A stretch of DNA of 64,000 nt from an uncultured Lachnospiraceae bacterium. GTDB taxonomy: Bacteria; Bacillota; Clostridia; Lachnospirales; Lachnospiraceae. Made by a program: the position numbers and the translations under genes. The notes beneath the pieces are model-generated. The model was given only the letters and a program-made list of their open reading frames with translations, searched no databases and was not told the origin of the DNA. Below, in pieces: positions 35,788 through 46,059 of this stretch. The DNA lies in the NCBI GenBank assembly GCA_947626775.1, contig CANQTL010000010.1, positions 20,192 through 84,191 of the forward strand, read 5' to 3'. Each line of letters opens with the position of its first letter. Positions within the stretch are counted from its first letter, which is position 1.

Positions 35788-36243
35788 ATGAGTAAGAAGA
35801 GAAAGAAAAAGAAGAAAGGCGTCGGGACGATCGTCCTGCTCCTTCTTCTGATTGTCGTATGCGTGATATGCCTGTTCGCGCTGGTGCGCGGCTCGCTGTC
35901 CGGGAGCATCAAATCCGCGGTGGCGGGCAAGGTGACGGAGACAGTCATGGAACAGGCGATTCAGAAAGCGCTGGAGAGTTCCGGCGATCCCGAAGCGGCG
36001 GCCAAGGCGCAGGCCATTGTGGACAATATGGATGAGGCCGATAAGAAAGAAGCCGCGGCTATTGTAGAGAAATATGCCGATGGAGACACCGTGTCCGACC
36101 TCGTGGATATTATGGAGGACGGCGTGAACAGCGAATCAATCTCGCGGGCGGCGGAATATCTGCAGGACAATGTGTCTGAGGAGGATATACGCAAACTGCA
36201 GGAATTATATGAGAAATACGGAGCGGAAGCGTCCTGGGATTGA
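35788..36243 (+). CDS. Single-pass membrane protein of unknown function
   Basis: 151 residues. A very basic start (SKKRKKKKKG), one membrane helix (TIVLLLLLIVVCVICLFAL) and an acidic helical external part with repeated DKKEAAAIVEKYADGD-type segments and SEEDIRKLQELYEKYG at the end. No family name known to me. Likely co-transcribed with ackA. Confidence 0.7.
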   Translation: MSKKRKKKKKGVGTIVLLLLLIVVCVICLFALVRGSLSGSIKSAVAGKVTETVMEQAIQKALESSGDPEAAAKAQAIVDNMDEADKKEAAAIVEKYADGDTVSDLVDIMEDGVNSESISRAAEYLQDNVSEEDIRKLQELYEKYGAEASWD

Positions 36244-36273
36244 CCGGGGCGATTCTGGCATAGAGGGATAGAA

Positions 36274-36792
36274 ATGAAAAAAAGTGATAAAGCCGTTATT
36301 CTTTTATATAATGTTTTTGCCCTGTTTTTTCTGCCGTCTCTGCTTTTCTGGTCAGGTTTCTGGTCTGTTGAGGCCGGCGTCAAACACTGGAGATATGGAG
36401 GCGGGGCGGTCATGAGCGTTATATTTATCTTCGTCCCGGAAATGGCGATCAGGATCAAATGGGATCTGGATAAGACTTTCGACACTCGGATTTTTACCGT
36501 TCTGTGCAGTATAGTCGTGGGGATAGGGATCCATAAATTGCTGCATTACTGTTATGTGGTGGACGCACATTCGCCCAAAACGTATTGTGCAACGAATGTC
36601 ATATTGGCGATGGGATTTATCTGGACTGTGGTGATGGAATTTCATCAGACGCTTTGTGAATATATCAGGGAGTTCCCCACGCAGCAGTGGCTGCTCCCCA
36701 ATTCTGAGGATGAGACTGCAAACCGCTGCTGGCATGGAGTGTGGCTGCTGCTTTTGCTGATAGCGGCGGTGATTAGGCGCCGTGTGCGCTGA
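36274..36792 (+). CDS. Multi-pass membrane protein of unknown function
   Basis: 172 residues, about four membrane helices, a short basic start (MKKSDK) and a C-terminal RRRVR. No recognised motif. GGGATAG upstream is a weak ribosome binding site. Base composition is lower in GC than ackA, so it may be a later addition. Confidence 0.6.
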   Translation: MKKSDKAVILLYNVFALFFLPSLLFWSGFWSVEAGVKHWRYGGGAVMSVIFIFVPEMAIRIKWDLDKTFDTRIFTVLCSIVVGIGIHKLLHYCYVVDAHSPKTYCATNVILAMGFIWTVVMEFHQTLCEYIREFPTQQWLLPNSEDETANRCWHGVWLLLLLIAAVIRRRVR

Positions 36793-36856
36793 GCGTCGGA
36801 CATCTCTGCAGCATTCCGCGAATTTCCCATGCAGGCGCGGTTTGTTCAAATTATGG

Positions 36857-36899
36857 TTGACAAATGTTTACCAATTGAGTAATATGAACTTACATAAGT
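36857..36899 (+). promoter_or_regulatory. Promoter with palindromic operator for the BlaI-type gene
   Basis: TTGACA (36857-36862), 17-base spacer, TAATAT (36880-36885). A perfect palindrome ACTTA-CA-TAAGT (36888-36899) covers the expected transcription start, and ACA-AA-TGT (about 36860-36867) lies over the -35 box. BlaI/MecI repressors bind TACA/TGTA-type palindromes at such positions, so autorepression is likely. Confidence 0.75.
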
Positions 36900-36984
36900 A
36901 GACAGGCGTATACCAAATGCGAAAGAAACATAAGGTTTCGCCGGCGGAAAGTTTCATACTAAGATTTCGGGAGGAATGGACAGG

Positions 36985-37359
36985 ATGGTCGGCTTATCGG
37001 ACGGCGAGTGGAAGATCATGAATCACCTGTGGGAGAGTCAGGGGAGTACGATCACGGAACTTACGGCGGCGCTGCGGGAAGAGACGGCGTGGGACAAACA
37101 CAGCATCATCACCATGCTGAACCGCATGGAGAAGAAGGGCGCGGTGGCTCACAGGCAGAATGGCCGCGCCAAGGTCTTCTATCCCATCGTGCCGCGCGGG
37201 GAGGCGTCCATGCAGGAGACACGGGGATTTCTGCAGAAGGTGTACCGCGGCAGTCTGGGCATGATGGTCAACGCGATGGTGGAAGATCAGGCGCTGTCGC
37301 AGGAGGAAATCCAGGAATTGTACGATATTCTCGAACAGGCGAAGCACAGGGACAGATAA
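36985..37359 (+). CDS. BlaI/MecI-family transcriptional repressor
   Basis: 124 residues from ATG 36985. GGGAGG (36969-36974) sits too close to ATG 36976 but at good distance from 36985, giving the typical start VGLSDGEWKIMNHLW. The winged helix ITELTAALREETAWDKHSII and the dimerisation tail are family-standard. Paired with the M56 protease-like sensor 21 bases downstream, which in BlaR1 systems triggers repressor cleavage. Confidence 0.9.
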   Translation: MVGLSDGEWKIMNHLWESQGSTITELTAALREETAWDKHSIITMLNRMEKKGAVAHRQNGRAKVFYPIVPRGEASMQETRGFLQKVYRGSLGMMVNAMVEDQALSQEEIQELYDILEQAKHRDR

Positions 37360-37380
37360 GACGGGAGGGGGTACATTTTT

Positions 37381-39069
37381 ATGAAGGAAGTCATCATTAC
37401 CTCTTCGGTGCTGATACTTTGCATCATGTTGATCAGGAAGATTTTCCGGGGTAAAATCAGCGGCAGACTGCAGTATGCCCTCTGGATCCTGGCGGCGCTC
37501 AGGCTGATGTTTCCGGTGGCGGCGGTTCCTGTGGCGATCGGTTCTCTGGAATCGTTTCGCGCGGTGGATCTGGCGCGGGAACTGGAAAAGCAGACGGGAG
37601 ACGTAGAGACACTGCTGGATCGTCCCGTCCAATTCGCGGTATCGCTGTCCGTGCCGATCGACAGAACGGGGCCAACCTCCGTATTTTTGGCGGGAAAGAC
37701 CGGTTTGACATGGCTTGACATTCTGCGCGGCTTCTGGCAGGGTGGCATGATCGTTATGGCGCTGGGGATCGCGGGCGTCAATCTCCTGTTTGCGCGCAGG
37801 CTGCGCCGGGGCAGAAAAGAGTATGTGTGGGAGACGGCGAACGATGCGGCGAAGCGGGCTGTCGGCAGGACAAAACTGTACACCGTGTACGGATTAAAAT
37901 CGCCCTGCCTGTATGGGCTGCCGTTTCGGGAGGCGGTCTATTTTCCACCGGATATCGCCGCGGACGAAACGCGGCTGCGTCATGTGCTGATCCATGAGAT
38001 GTGTCATAAGAGGCACGGAGACGGGTTCTGGTCTCTGCTGCGGAATCTGCTGCTCATTGTGTACTGGTTCGATCCGCTTGTGTGGGCTGCGGCGCTTTTG
38101 TCTAAGCGGGACTGTGAGCTGGCGTGCGACGAGTCCGCGATCAGGGCGCTCGGTGAGGAAGAGAGAATATCCTATGGAGAGACGCTGCTCTCCATCATCA
38201 CGCGGCGGGGAAATGTGTCGGACGTCGTCTGCACGGCGACGACCATGACGGGAGGCGGCAGGAATATGAAAGAGCGGATTCGTTTTATCACAGAGAAACC
38301 TCGTGTACTTGGCGCTGCTGCGGCGTTGGCGGCGGCGGTCGCCGCTGTGGCTGTGGTGCTTGTGTTCACGAAAGATCCCTCGTTCCACGGCGACACATGG
38401 GAGGGAGAGGCTTTTGTCAGGATGCCTGTCGCAGCCGGCAGCATACAGATCGCGCTGCCGGAGACCATAGAGGGCATCAGCGGCTATGCGGCTGACAGAC
38501 AGGGGGATCTGGTGCTGTATCAGGTTTCCTCCGGGGAGGAGGTCGGGAGATTCCGCGAGCTGTCCTACGGGGAGGCGGTGGTGCTCTGGGAACAGGGCAG
38601 GGAGATCCTTCCCGTGAGCGATTACGGGCAGAATCCGTATCTGCGAGAGTATATCGACAGGCAGAACAGCGGCGGTGTGAAAGTTACGCAGTACAGCTAT
38701 GGCGATACGACAGATCCGTCTGGCGGCGCTATGGTGCTTGTGGAGGATGGCGCAGCCGGAACGGACAGCAACAGCAGCGATACGACCTATATTATTGTAG
38801 AAGACGGCAGTGACGAGACAGGAAAAGCGGCGGAAGAAATTACAGAGCAGGACTATCAGCCCGCAGAGGCCGCGGAGGACGGCGCAGGCATAGCGTACCT
38901 GCCGGACGAGGAGATCACGACGACCTATACGCCGGCGGCGGCGGGGAACTGCTACATCTATGTGAAAGGCGACTATGCCGGCATAGAAGAACAGTATCTG
39001 AAGGAAATGGAATTCATCAGCGGCGAGCTGGAGGCCGCTGCGGGGCGGGCGGCGCTGTCAGACCGATAG
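37381..39069 (+). CDS. M56 (BlaR1/MecR1-type) membrane metalloprotease without penicillin-sensor domain
   Basis: 562 residues. N-terminal membrane helices, then the zinc protease motif H205-E-x-x-H209 (LIHEMCHKRHGDG) and further helices including ~308-326. The C-terminal ~230 residues are not a transpeptidase-like beta-lactam sensor: no S-x-x-K/S-D-N/K-T-G set is seen. They are acidic, Thr/Ser-rich and end in a small helical domain. It should respond to a different envelope signal. The 3' end overlaps the convergent PTS enzyme I gene by 12 bases. Confidence 0.85.
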   Translation: MKEVIITSSVLILCIMLIRKIFRGKISGRLQYALWILAALRLMFPVAAVPVAIGSLESFRAVDLARELEKQTGDVETLLDRPVQFAVSLSVPIDRTGPTSVFLAGKTGLTWLDILRGFWQGGMIVMALGIAGVNLLFARRLRRGRKEYVWETANDAAKRAVGRTKLYTVYGLKSPCLYGLPFREAVYFPPDIAADETRLRHVLIHEMCHKRHGDGFWSLLRNLLLIVYWFDPLVWAAALLSKRDCELACDESAIRALGEEERISYGETLLSIITRRGNVSDVVCTATTMTGGGRNMKERIRFITEKPRVLGAAAALAAAVAAVAVVLVFTKDPSFHGDTWEGEAFVRMPVAAGSIQIALPETIEGISGYAADRQGDLVLYQVSSGEEVGRFRELSYGEAVVLWEQGREILPVSDYGQNPYLREYIDRQNSGGVKVTQYSYGDTTDPSGGAMVLVEDGAAGTDSNSSDTTYIIVEDGSDETGKAAEEITEQDYQPAEAAEDGAGIAYLPDEEITTTYTPAAAGNCYIYVKGDYAGIEEQYLKEMEFISGELEAAAGRAALSDR

Positions 39070-40683
39070 GGAAATATTGCGGATCGTGTCCTTCAGGGGC
39101 AGCAGAGCGTTGGGCGCGACGCTGAGCGCGTCCATACCCATGGAGAGAAACGCTTTTGTCAGAGTCAGATCCGCGCCGGATTCCCCGCAGATGCAGACGG
39201 GTATGCCGTGCCGGTGCGCGGCGTCCGCAGTCATGCGGATGAGTTCCAGGATCGCCGGATGATGCGGGTCATAGAACGTGTGGATTCGCGCGTTGTTGCG
39301 GTCCAGCGCCAGCGTGTACTGCGCCAGGTCGTTGGTGCCGATGCTGAAGAAGTCGACTTCTTTTGCCAGATCGTCCGCGATCAGGGCGGCGGCGGGCGTC
39401 TCGATCATAACGCCGACAATCGGGTTCCCGCAGGGGAGCCCTTTTTCGTGCAGTTCTTCTCTGCACGCCGCCAGGAGATCCTTGACCGCCCGCACTTCCT
39501 GCAGGGAGACAACCATGGGAAACATGATGTGAAGTTCGCCCAGCGCCGCGGCCCGCAGGAGCGCGCGCAGCTGTACCTTGAACAGCTCCGGCTGACTCAG
39601 GCAGATGCGGACGGCCCGGTAGCCGAGCGCCGGATTTTCTTCAGGCTCCAGGGCGAGATAGGGACTCTTCTTGTCCGTGCCCAGATCAAGGGTGCGGATC
39701 ACGACAGGCTTTCCGGCCATTTTTTCCAGAACATCACGATAGGCGGCGTACTGCACCTCCTCGTCCGGATACTCGTTCTTGTTCAGATAGAGGAACTCGG
39801 AGCGGAACAGGCCGACGCCCTCCGCGCCCGTCTCGATGGCGGCGGCCAGATCGGCGGGTGTGTTGACGTTGGCGTACAGCGTTACCCGGCGTCCGTCCTG
39901 CGTGACGGCGGGCAGTCCTTTGAGAGACTGCAGCTTTTCGCGCCTTTTGCGGTCGGAATTGATTTTCAGCTGGTATTTCCGTACCAGGTCGTCGTCGGGA
40001 TCGATGTAGAGACAGCGCTTTTCTCCATCGATGATGGCGAGGTGTCCGTCCCAGTTTTCATCGATGTCAATGGACATCAGCGCGGGCACGCCCATCGTCT
40101 TGGCCAGAATCGCCGTGTGGCTGTAGGGGCTGCCCTGGTGCGTCACGAAGCCGAGCAGCTTGTCGGAACTCATCTGTACGGTTTCGCTGGGGGTCAGATC
40201 CTCCGCCATCAGGATAAACGGTTCGGTGATGTGATCCAGGGCGCTCTCCGTCTTGCCGGACAGGGCGAACAGAAGCCGGTTCATGATATCCTGGATATCC
40301 GCGCCCCGCGCCTGCAGATAGGGGTCGTCCATCGCCATGAACTGTTCGCAGAGCTTCTGCCCCACGCTGTAGACCGCATACTCGGCTGTTTTGCCTTCTT
40401 CTATGATGGCGGCCTCGATAGCGCGGTGAAAACGGTTGTCGGAGAGAAGCATGCGGTGCATCTCGAAGATATCCGCCTCTTTTGCGCTGAGCTGGGCCAG
40501 CGTCTTATTGTAGAGATTCTGGAGCTGTTCCATGCTCGTCTGGTAGGCGGCGCGGTAGCGCGTCAGCTCCATGTTCGGATTGGCGGCGATGGCGTCGCCG
40601 ATGATGTTTTTGATATGGCGGTAAAACCGGATCGTTCCGACGGCAAGCGCGGAAGAGATCGATTGTCCTGTGACTGTGCGCAT
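39058..40683 (-). CDS. ptsI: Phosphoenolpyruvate-protein phosphotransferase (PTS enzyme I)
   Basis: 541 residues. The phospho-acceptor histidine is in GSPYSHTAILAKTMGVPAL (usual form GGRTSHTAI). The C-terminal PEP-binding barrel has VGLFRSEFLYL, FSIGTNDLAQYTLALDRNN and the catalytic Cys in VCICGESGAD. Transfers phosphate from PEP to HPr for sugar uptake. No ptsH is adjacent. Start ATG 40683 on the minus strand; GAAAGGA lies ~15 bases upstream. Confidence 0.93.
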   Translation of the reverse strand: MRTVTGQSISSALAVGTIRFYRHIKNIIGDAIAANPNMELTRYRAAYQTSMEQLQNLYNKTLAQLSAKEADIFEMHRMLLSDNRFHRAIEAAIIEEGKTAEYAVYSVGQKLCEQFMAMDDPYLQARGADIQDIMNRLLFALSGKTESALDHITEPFILMAEDLTPSETVQMSSDKLLGFVTHQGSPYSHTAILAKTMGVPALMSIDIDENWDGHLAIIDGEKRCLYIDPDDDLVRKYQLKINSDRKRREKLQSLKGLPAVTQDGRRVTLYANVNTPADLAAAIETGAEGVGLFRSEFLYLNKNEYPDEEVQYAAYRDVLEKMAGKPVVIRTLDLGTDKKSPYLALEPEENPALGYRAVRICLSQPELFKVQLRALLRAAALGELHIMFPMVVSLQEVRAVKDLLAACREELHEKGLPCGNPIVGVMIETPAAALIADDLAKEVDFFSIGTNDLAQYTLALDRNNARIHTFYDPHHPAILELIRMTADAAHRHGIPVCICGESGADLTLTKAFLSMGMDALSVAPNALLPLKDTIRNISLSV

Positions 40684-40793
40684 AAATTTCCAAAGTCCTT
40701 TCTGTATTTTACTTTAATATATTAACTCGCAAAAGTAAAGGAAAAACCTTGACTTTTCGGGGAATTTACAGTATATTTCATGGGTCGGGCATC

Positions 40794-40822
40794 TTGCATA
40801 CAATCTTATTTAATGATACAAT
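40794..40822 (+). promoter_or_regulatory. Promoter for the response-regulator gene
   Basis: TTGCAT (40794-40799), 17-base spacer, TACAAT (40817-40822), 56 bases before the start codon. Confidence 0.7.
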
Positions 40823-40878
40823 AAATTAACTATGCATAACAGTGTTAATCTGTACAGCGAGAAGGCGGAGAAGAACCC

Positions 40879-41292
40879 ATGGATGAGAACCAGAAATTCG
40901 TATTGGAACATTCGCAGGAGGTGTCGAACAGAAAGCATATCCTGATCGTGGACGACGATCTGAATACGCTCAAGACACTGCGCTATTATTTACAGGACGC
41001 CTATAAAGTGACCGTGATCAATTCGGGTAAGGTGGCGGTGGATTTTCTGCTGAAATACACGCCGGATCTGATCCTCCTGGACTATATGATGCCTATGTAT
41101 AACGGGGCCGCTGTGCTCAAGATTATCAAGAGCAGGGAAGCCACCAGAAATATCCCCGTCTTTTTCCTGACGGGACAGACGGACAGGACGACGGTTATGG
41201 AATGCCTTTCTCTGAAACCGGCCGGGTATATCATCAAGCCTGTGGCGAAGGACGCGCTGCTTGACAAGATGGCGAAAGCGCTTGCCCAGTAA
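40879..41292 (+). CDS. Stand-alone receiver-domain response regulator
   Basis: 137 residues, GGCGGAG upstream. A single CheY-like domain: ILIVDDD, phospho-acceptor Asp in LILLDYMMP, the T of FFLTGQ and the K of IIKPVAK. No output domain. It directly precedes a hybrid histidine kinase with an Hpt domain, so it is likely its terminal receiver or a modulator. Confidence 0.9.
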   Translation: MDENQKFVLEHSQEVSNRKHILIVDDDLNTLKTLRYYLQDAYKVTVINSGKVAVDFLLKYTPDLILLDYMMPMYNGAAVLKIIKSREATRNIPVFFLTGQTDRTTVMECLSLKPAGYIIKPVAKDALLDKMAKALAQ

Positions 41293-41327
41293 GGGGAATA
41301 CGGCGGCGTACTGAAGGGGATTGCTCT

Positions 41328-43757
41328 ATGGAGAAGGACGGCAAAAACAAGATTCCGCGGTATTTGTTCGGCGCGTTTTGTTTTTATTCATTCTATTTTA
41401 TCAGTATCATTCTGTATCTCGGCATGGCCAGGAAATGGCTTATCGTTCCTGCGATGTGTCTGTTGTGCGGTATTTTTATAGAGAGATTCTATCGCGACCG
41501 GATCGAGGTGCAGGCGTACGCGGTCGCGATTCTGACTTTTATCAACATTTCCGCCTACAGCGCGATGCTTCATGAATTTACGGAAGTGTTCACCGTGTTC
41601 TGTGCGGCGGTCTGTCTGATTTCTTTTTATCATGTTCCCAGGGCGAATTATCTGATGGCGGTGTTTGTCACGATCTATATCGTGTATAAGCTGACGGTGC
41701 AGGGCGAGTGGGCCAAATCCATCGTGCGCGACAGTTCCATCGCAATCACGATCCGTATTTTCAGCGTGTATCTGATGCAGTTTTTGCTGGTGATGCTGAT
41801 TAAAAGGCAGCAGCGGATGCAGGCGATGGTGGAGGAGAAGGCGCGGGAGGCCGAGCTGGCGGCGCAGGCGAAGGAGGATTTTCTGGCGAACATGAGCCAT
41901 GAGATCAGGACGCCGATGAACGCCATCACCGGCATGGTCGAGCTGGCGCTGAGCAACGATGCGCTTCCGGATCAGGAGAAGGAGTATCTGCACAATATCC
42001 GTGCCGCCGGGGACGATCTGGTCACTATCATCGACAATATTCTCGACGTCACCAAGGCGGGTTCCGGCGTGCTGGAGATCTCGGAGGTAGAGTATGAGAT
42101 CACCTCTCTCGTGCACGATGTGGTCAACGCGATACAGATTATGCTCGGAGAGAAACAGGTAGCGCTGCTCGTGGACATCAATCCGGAGATCCCTTCCAGA
42201 CTGCGCGGGGACGACGTGCGCATCAAACAGGTCATGATGAATCTGTTGAGCAATGCGGCCAAGTATACCGAGAAGGGGACGATTCACCTGGAGGTGGACT
42301 ATGCGCCGGTCGGCGGGCGGGACAGAGAGATCGAGCTGAAGATCAGCGTGAAGGATACGGGTATCGGGATCGAGAAGGAACAGATGAAGGATCTGTTCAC
42401 GAAGTTTAAGCAGGGCGACGGCGGCAGAAACCGTGCCAGGGGCGGCAGCGGGCTGGGTCTGGTCGTCTCCAAGAAGCTGATCGATCTGATGCGCGGTTCG
42501 ATTTTTGCCGAGAGCGAGCCGGGCAAGGGCTCGGAATTTTCGTTTACCGTGGTGCAGGGCGTTATAGACGCAAGGCCGTGTATCGAGACGGATCCGCAGA
42601 CCGTGCTGCAGGCTTCGCACACGCAGGACGGCCGGTCGGCGTCCAGAAGAATGGGCAAGCACGAGAAAGAAAACCGCCATATTACGTTTACGGCCCCCGA
42701 AGCGCGCATCCTGTTAGTGGATGACAACAAGGTCAACCTGAAAGTGGCGGAAGGACTGCTGCGCCCCTACAAGATGACTCTGGAGATGGCGGACAGCGGT
42801 ATGATGGCGATCCGAATGGTACAGGAGAGAGATTACGACCTGATTTTTATGGATCACATGATGCCGCAGATGGACGGTGCGGAGGCGACAAGGATCATAC
42901 GCGGCATGGAGGAGGAACGTTTCCGCACGATACCGATCGTCGCGCTGTCGGCGAACGCCGTGCGGGGCGCCAGGGAACTGTTCCTGGAGGCGGGCATGAA
43001 CGACTTCGTTCCGAAACCCATCGAGATGCGCGTCATGGACAGAGTGCTGCGGAAGTGGCTTCCCGCCGGCAAGGTGATCTCGAACAGGGACGCCGAGGAG
43101 GAAGCGTACAGGGAAGAGACGGCGGGAGCGCCGGGTTCTCTGTCCTGGCAGATGGAAGGCATAGACGTCGCGGTCGGTATGAAATATTCCGGCGACGACG
43201 AAGAGCTCTACCGCGAAGTGCTGTCCGATTATATGGATACGATAGAAGAAAAGGCCGATATCATTGAGAAGGCGGTGGCGGACGGCGATCTGGAGACGTA
43301 CACGATCGAGGTGCACTCTCTGAAAAGCATCTCCAAGTCCATAGGGGCGCTGGAATTGTCCGAACTGGCGAAGGATCTGGAGGAAAACGGCAAGAACAGC
43401 GAGTGGGGGCCGATTATCGCGAGGACGCCCGCTATGCTCGACATGTATCGGGGTCTGTATCAGGTCATCCTGCCCTATCACACGAAGTCCGGGACGGCGG
43501 AGGAAGACAGGAAGCCGATCGACGAGCAGGCGGTAAAGGAACTGCTGAGACAGCTGGTCGAGAGTGCGGATACCTTTGATTCGATCCGCGGGGAGGAAGT
43601 GACCGTAGAACTTTCCCGCTACGACTTTTCGGACCGCTGGAGCGAAGAGATGAAAGAAGTTTCCGACGCGGTGAACCGGTTCGACTATGCGGCATACAGG
43701 GAACTGGCGTGTAAGTGGCTTGAAAAGCTGGAGGAACAGAATACAGAGAGCGCGTGA
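41328..43757 (+). CDS. Hybrid sensor histidine kinase with receiver and Hpt domains
   Basis: 809 residues. About five or six N-terminal membrane helices (to ~165), a coiled coil, the HisKA box [15 protein letters not shown], HATPase_c ([34 protein letters not shown]), a receiver ([28 protein letters not shown]) and an Hpt domain with [14 protein letters not shown]. The order HK-REC-Hpt is that of a complete phosphorelay. The next acceptor is probably the receiver encoded upstream. No periplasmic sensor domain, so the membrane part itself senses. Confidence 0.92.
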   Translation: MEKDGKNKIPRYLFGAFCFYSFYFISIILYLGMARKWLIVPAMCLLCGIFIERFYRDRIEVQAYAVAILTFINISAYSAMLHEFTEVFTVFCAAVCLISFYHVPRANYLMAVFVTIYIVYKLTVQGEWAKSIVRDSSIAITIRIFSVYLMQFLLVMLIKRQQRMQAMVEEKAREAELAAQAKEDFLANMSHEIRTPMNAITGMVELALSNDALPDQEKEYLHNIRAAGDDLVTIIDNILDVTKAGSGVLEISEVEYEITSLVHDVVNAIQIMLGEKQVALLVDINPEIPSRLRGDDVRIKQVMMNLLSNAAKYTEKGTIHLEVDYAPVGGRDREIELKISVKDTGIGIEKEQMKDLFTKFKQGDGGRNRARGGSGLGLVVSKKLIDLMRGSIFAESEPGKGSEFSFTVVQGVIDARPCIETDPQTVLQASHTQDGRSASRRMGKHEKENRHITFTAPEARILLVDDNKVNLKVAEGLLRPYKMTLEMADSGMMAIRMVQERDYDLIFMDHMMPQMDGAEATRIIRGMEEERFRTIPIVALSANAVRGARELFLEAGMNDFVPKPIEMRVMDRVLRKWLPAGKVISNRDAEEEAYREETAGAPGSLSWQMEGIDVAVGMKYSGDDEELYREVLSDYMDTIEEKADIIEKAVADGDLETYTIEVHSLKSISKSIGALELSELAKDLEENGKNSEWGPIIARTPAMLDMYRGLYQVILPYHTKSGTAEEDRKPIDEQAVKELLRQLVESADTFDSIRGEEVTVELSRYDFSDRWSEEMKEVSDAVNRFDYAAYRELACKWLEKLEEQNTESA

Positions 43758-43773
43758 GCGGGAGGTGTAGAAG

Positions 43774-45288
43774 ATGACGATTCACGAAAACATCAAAAAG
43801 CTGGTGCAGTACGGACTGCAGACCGGGCTGATTACAGAGGAAGACAGGATATACACGACGAACAGGCTGTTAGAGCTGTTTCGGCTGGATGAGCCTGGGC
43901 CGGAGGAGAGCGAAGAGCCCGCCGTGAGCGTGGACGAGCTGGAGACGGTGCTCTCCGAGATGACGGATTACGCGTACAGCCAGAGAATCCTGACGGAAAA
44001 CAGCATCGTGTACCGCGATCTGTTTGATACGAAGATCATGGGACTGCTCGTGCCCAGGCCGGGCGAGGTGATCAGAACTTTTTGGGAGCTGTACGAAAAA
44101 GAGTCCCCGCAGGCGGCCACCGACTATTTCTATAAGCTGAGCCAGGATTCGGATTATATCAGGCGGTACCGCATCCGGAAAGATCAGAAATGGACGGCGG
44201 ATACCAGGTACGGCAGGCTGGATATCACGATCAATCTCTCCAAGCCGGAGAAGGATCCGAAGGCCATTGCGGCGGCCAGGAGCGCGAAGCAGAGCGGGTA
44301 TCCGAAATGCCTGCTGTGCGTCGAGAACGAGGGTTACGCCGGGCGTGTCGATCATCCGGCGAGACAGAATCACAGGGTCATTCCGGTGACGATCAACGGA
44401 AGCCGATGGGGGTTCCAGTATTCCCCGTATGTCTACTATAACGAGCACTGCATCGTGTTCAATTCGCAGCACATTCCGATGAAGATCGAGCACGATACGT
44501 TCTGTAAGCTTTTTGATTTCGTGAAGCAGTTCCCGCACTATTTCGTGGGTTCCAACGCGGATCTCCCGATTGTGGGCGGCTCGATTTTGAGCCATGACCA
44601 TTTTCAGGGCGGACACTACGAGTTCGCCATGGCGCGGGCACAGGTGGAGAGGACGTTTACGGTGAAAGGGTTTGAGGACGTAGAGGCCGGTATTGTCAAC
44701 TGGCCGATGTCTGTGATCCGCATCGCCTCTGAGGACGAGCAGAGATTGATCGCGCTGGCGGACGTGATCCTGGGCGCCTGGAGAGGCTATACGGACGAAG
44801 CCGCATTTATCTATGCGGAGACGGACGGCGAGCCGCACAACACGATTACGCCCATCGCCAGAAAGAGAGGGGACAGATACGAACTCGATCTGGTGCTGCG
44901 CAACAATATCACGACCAGAGAACATCCGCTCGGCGTGTATCATCCGCACGCGGATCTGCACCATATCAAAAAGGAAAACATCGGCCTGATCGAGGTGATG
45001 GGCCTTGCGGTTCTGCCCGCAAGACTGAGGGAGGAGATGGATCTTCTCGGGAAAGCGATCGTTGCGGGCCGGGATATCCGGCAGGACGAGACGCTTGCCA
45101 AGCACGCCGACTGGGTGGAGGGTTTTCTCCCCGGCTATGAGACGGTCACACAGGACAACGTGACGGAGATTCTGCACAAGGAGATAGGGCTTGTGTTTAT
45201 GCGGGTTCTCGAGGACGCCGGCGTGTATAAGAGAACGCCGGAAGGGCAGGCGGCTTTTGACAGATTCGTGGCGGGCCTGAATAACTGA
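43774..45288 (+). CDS. galT: Galactose-1-phosphate uridylyltransferase, Firmicute type
   Basis: 504 residues, GGAGG before ATG 43774. The Firmicute GalT family: active-site motif SILSHDHFQGG, GYPKCLLCVENEGYAGR, RWGFQYSPYVYYNEHCIVF and HPLGVYHPHADLHHIKKENIGLIEVMG. Exchanges UDP between glucose-1-P and galactose-1-P in the Leloir pathway. galK and galE are not beside it. It follows the phosphorelay gene by 16 bases. Confidence 0.95.
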   Translation: MTIHENIKKLVQYGLQTGLITEEDRIYTTNRLLELFRLDEPGPEESEEPAVSVDELETVLSEMTDYAYSQRILTENSIVYRDLFDTKIMGLLVPRPGEVIRTFWELYEKESPQAATDYFYKLSQDSDYIRRYRIRKDQKWTADTRYGRLDITINLSKPEKDPKAIAAARSAKQSGYPKCLLCVENEGYAGRVDHPARQNHRVIPVTINGSRWGFQYSPYVYYNEHCIVFNSQHIPMKIEHDTFCKLFDFVKQFPHYFVGSNADLPIVGGSILSHDHFQGGHYEFAMARAQVERTFTVKGFEDVEAGIVNWPMSVIRIASEDEQRLIALADVILGAWRGYTDEAAFIYAETDGEPHNTITPIARKRGDRYELDLVLRNNITTREHPLGVYHPHADLHHIKKENIGLIEVMGLAVLPARLREEMDLLGKAIVAGRDIRQDETLAKHADWVEGFLPGYETVTQDNVTEILHKEIGLVFMRVLEDAGVYKRTPEGQAAFDRFVAGLNN

Positions 45289-45300
45289 ATGCGTAGAAGA

Positions 45301-45332
45301 AAGGAGACGGAACGTCCGGTCCGTCTCCTTTA
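45301..45332 (+). terminator. Intrinsic terminator after galT
   Basis: AAGGAGACGG (45301-45310) pairs with CCGTCTCCTT (45321-45330) over a 10-base loop, followed by only two T. Stable stem, weak T-run. Confidence 0.7.
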
Positions 45333-45438
45333 AGACACGTTGCGCATAAGGCGATAACGCGAAGATCAGATGTGACAGCAATGGGAATATTATCTGCATA
45401 TAAGGGTGGTCTGTCAATCTGTAAGAATTGCTGTATTA

Positions 45439-45801
45439 TTATGAAACCTGCGGCTCGGAAGTCTCGCCGCCGTCCAATATGCTGCGGACAAAAGTATAGC
45501 ATGCACCCTGCTGTTTGGGAGTCATTCGTTGGTATAAGGAAATAAGATGCTGATATTTCTTGAGAAGATGTAAATTATCTGCAAGAAGGGAATCCGCGCT
45601 CAAGCGCTGTTCAGACAGATACAGGATGTAATCCGTTGACACGTGAAAGAAGTGGGATAAACGTATCAGAAGCATTGCGTCGGGTGTGGTCGATTCGTTT
45701 TCCAACTTGCTTACCATGGCTTGATTGATGCCGAGATGTTTTGCAAGAGATTCTTGTGTTAAATTTTTTTCTGATCGAAGTTCCTTAATCCGTGTTTTCA
45801 T
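45439..45801 (-). CDS. XRE/Cro-type helix-turn-helix regulator
   Basis: 120 residues. HTH at ~5-60: IKELRSEKNLTQESLAKHLG then INQAMVSKLENESTTPDA. The rest is helical (VSTDYILYLSEQRLS, MTPKQQGACYTFVRSIL), the usual layout of small clostridial XRE repressors. AGAAGGA lies before the start on the minus strand. AATATTC-type repeats upstream may be its own operators. Confidence 0.88.
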   Translation of the reverse strand: MKTRIKELRSEKNLTQESLAKHLGINQAMVSKLENESTTPDAMLLIRLSHFFHVSTDYILYLSEQRLSADSLLADNLHLLKKYQHLISLYQRMTPKQQGACYTFVRSILDGGETSEPQVS

Positions 45802-45842
45802 TTATACTTCCTTCTTATATTGTAGGTCAATTAGGTTATTAA

Positions 45843-45888
45843 AATATTCCAATATACTATAAGAATATTCCGTACAGAATATTTCTGC
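45843..45888 (-). promoter_or_regulatory. AATATTC repeats upstream of the XRE gene
   Basis: Three related sites: AATATTCC (45843-45850), GAATATTCC (45863-45871) and the near-palindrome CAGAATATTTCTG (45876-45888). Spacing is ~20 and ~13 bases. They sit 42-87 bases before the start codon in the 323-base gap between the XRE gene and the exonuclease gene, a plausible autoregulatory operator. Confidence 0.5.
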
Positions 45889-45995
45889 AAAAAGTTTTAT
45901 AAATTGTTGTTATTCGGCAAATATAGTTGAATATATTGTGGGGCTTGTGAGAATTTTCTACAACATGTTGAGGATTACACGATATATCAAATAAA

Positions 45996-46024
45996 TTGCC
46001 ACAATTCCGCGCATAATTTATTAT
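45996..46024 (+). promoter_or_regulatory. Promoter for the DnaQ-like gene
   Basis: TTGCCA (45996-46001), 17-base spacer, TATTAT (46019-46024). Confidence 0.6.
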
Positions 46025-46059
46025 ACGTGGAACGGCGCGCCGCATATGAGACGAAACCA

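Noticed and set aside
37381..39069. Beta-lactam resistance sensor (true BlaR1)
   Set aside because: The C-terminal part lacks the penicillin-binding S-x-x-K and K-T-G motifs, and no beta-lactamase gene is nearby.
39208..40725. 505-codon open frame on the plus strand
   Set aside because: Antisense to ptsI; no ribosome binding site or recognisable protein.
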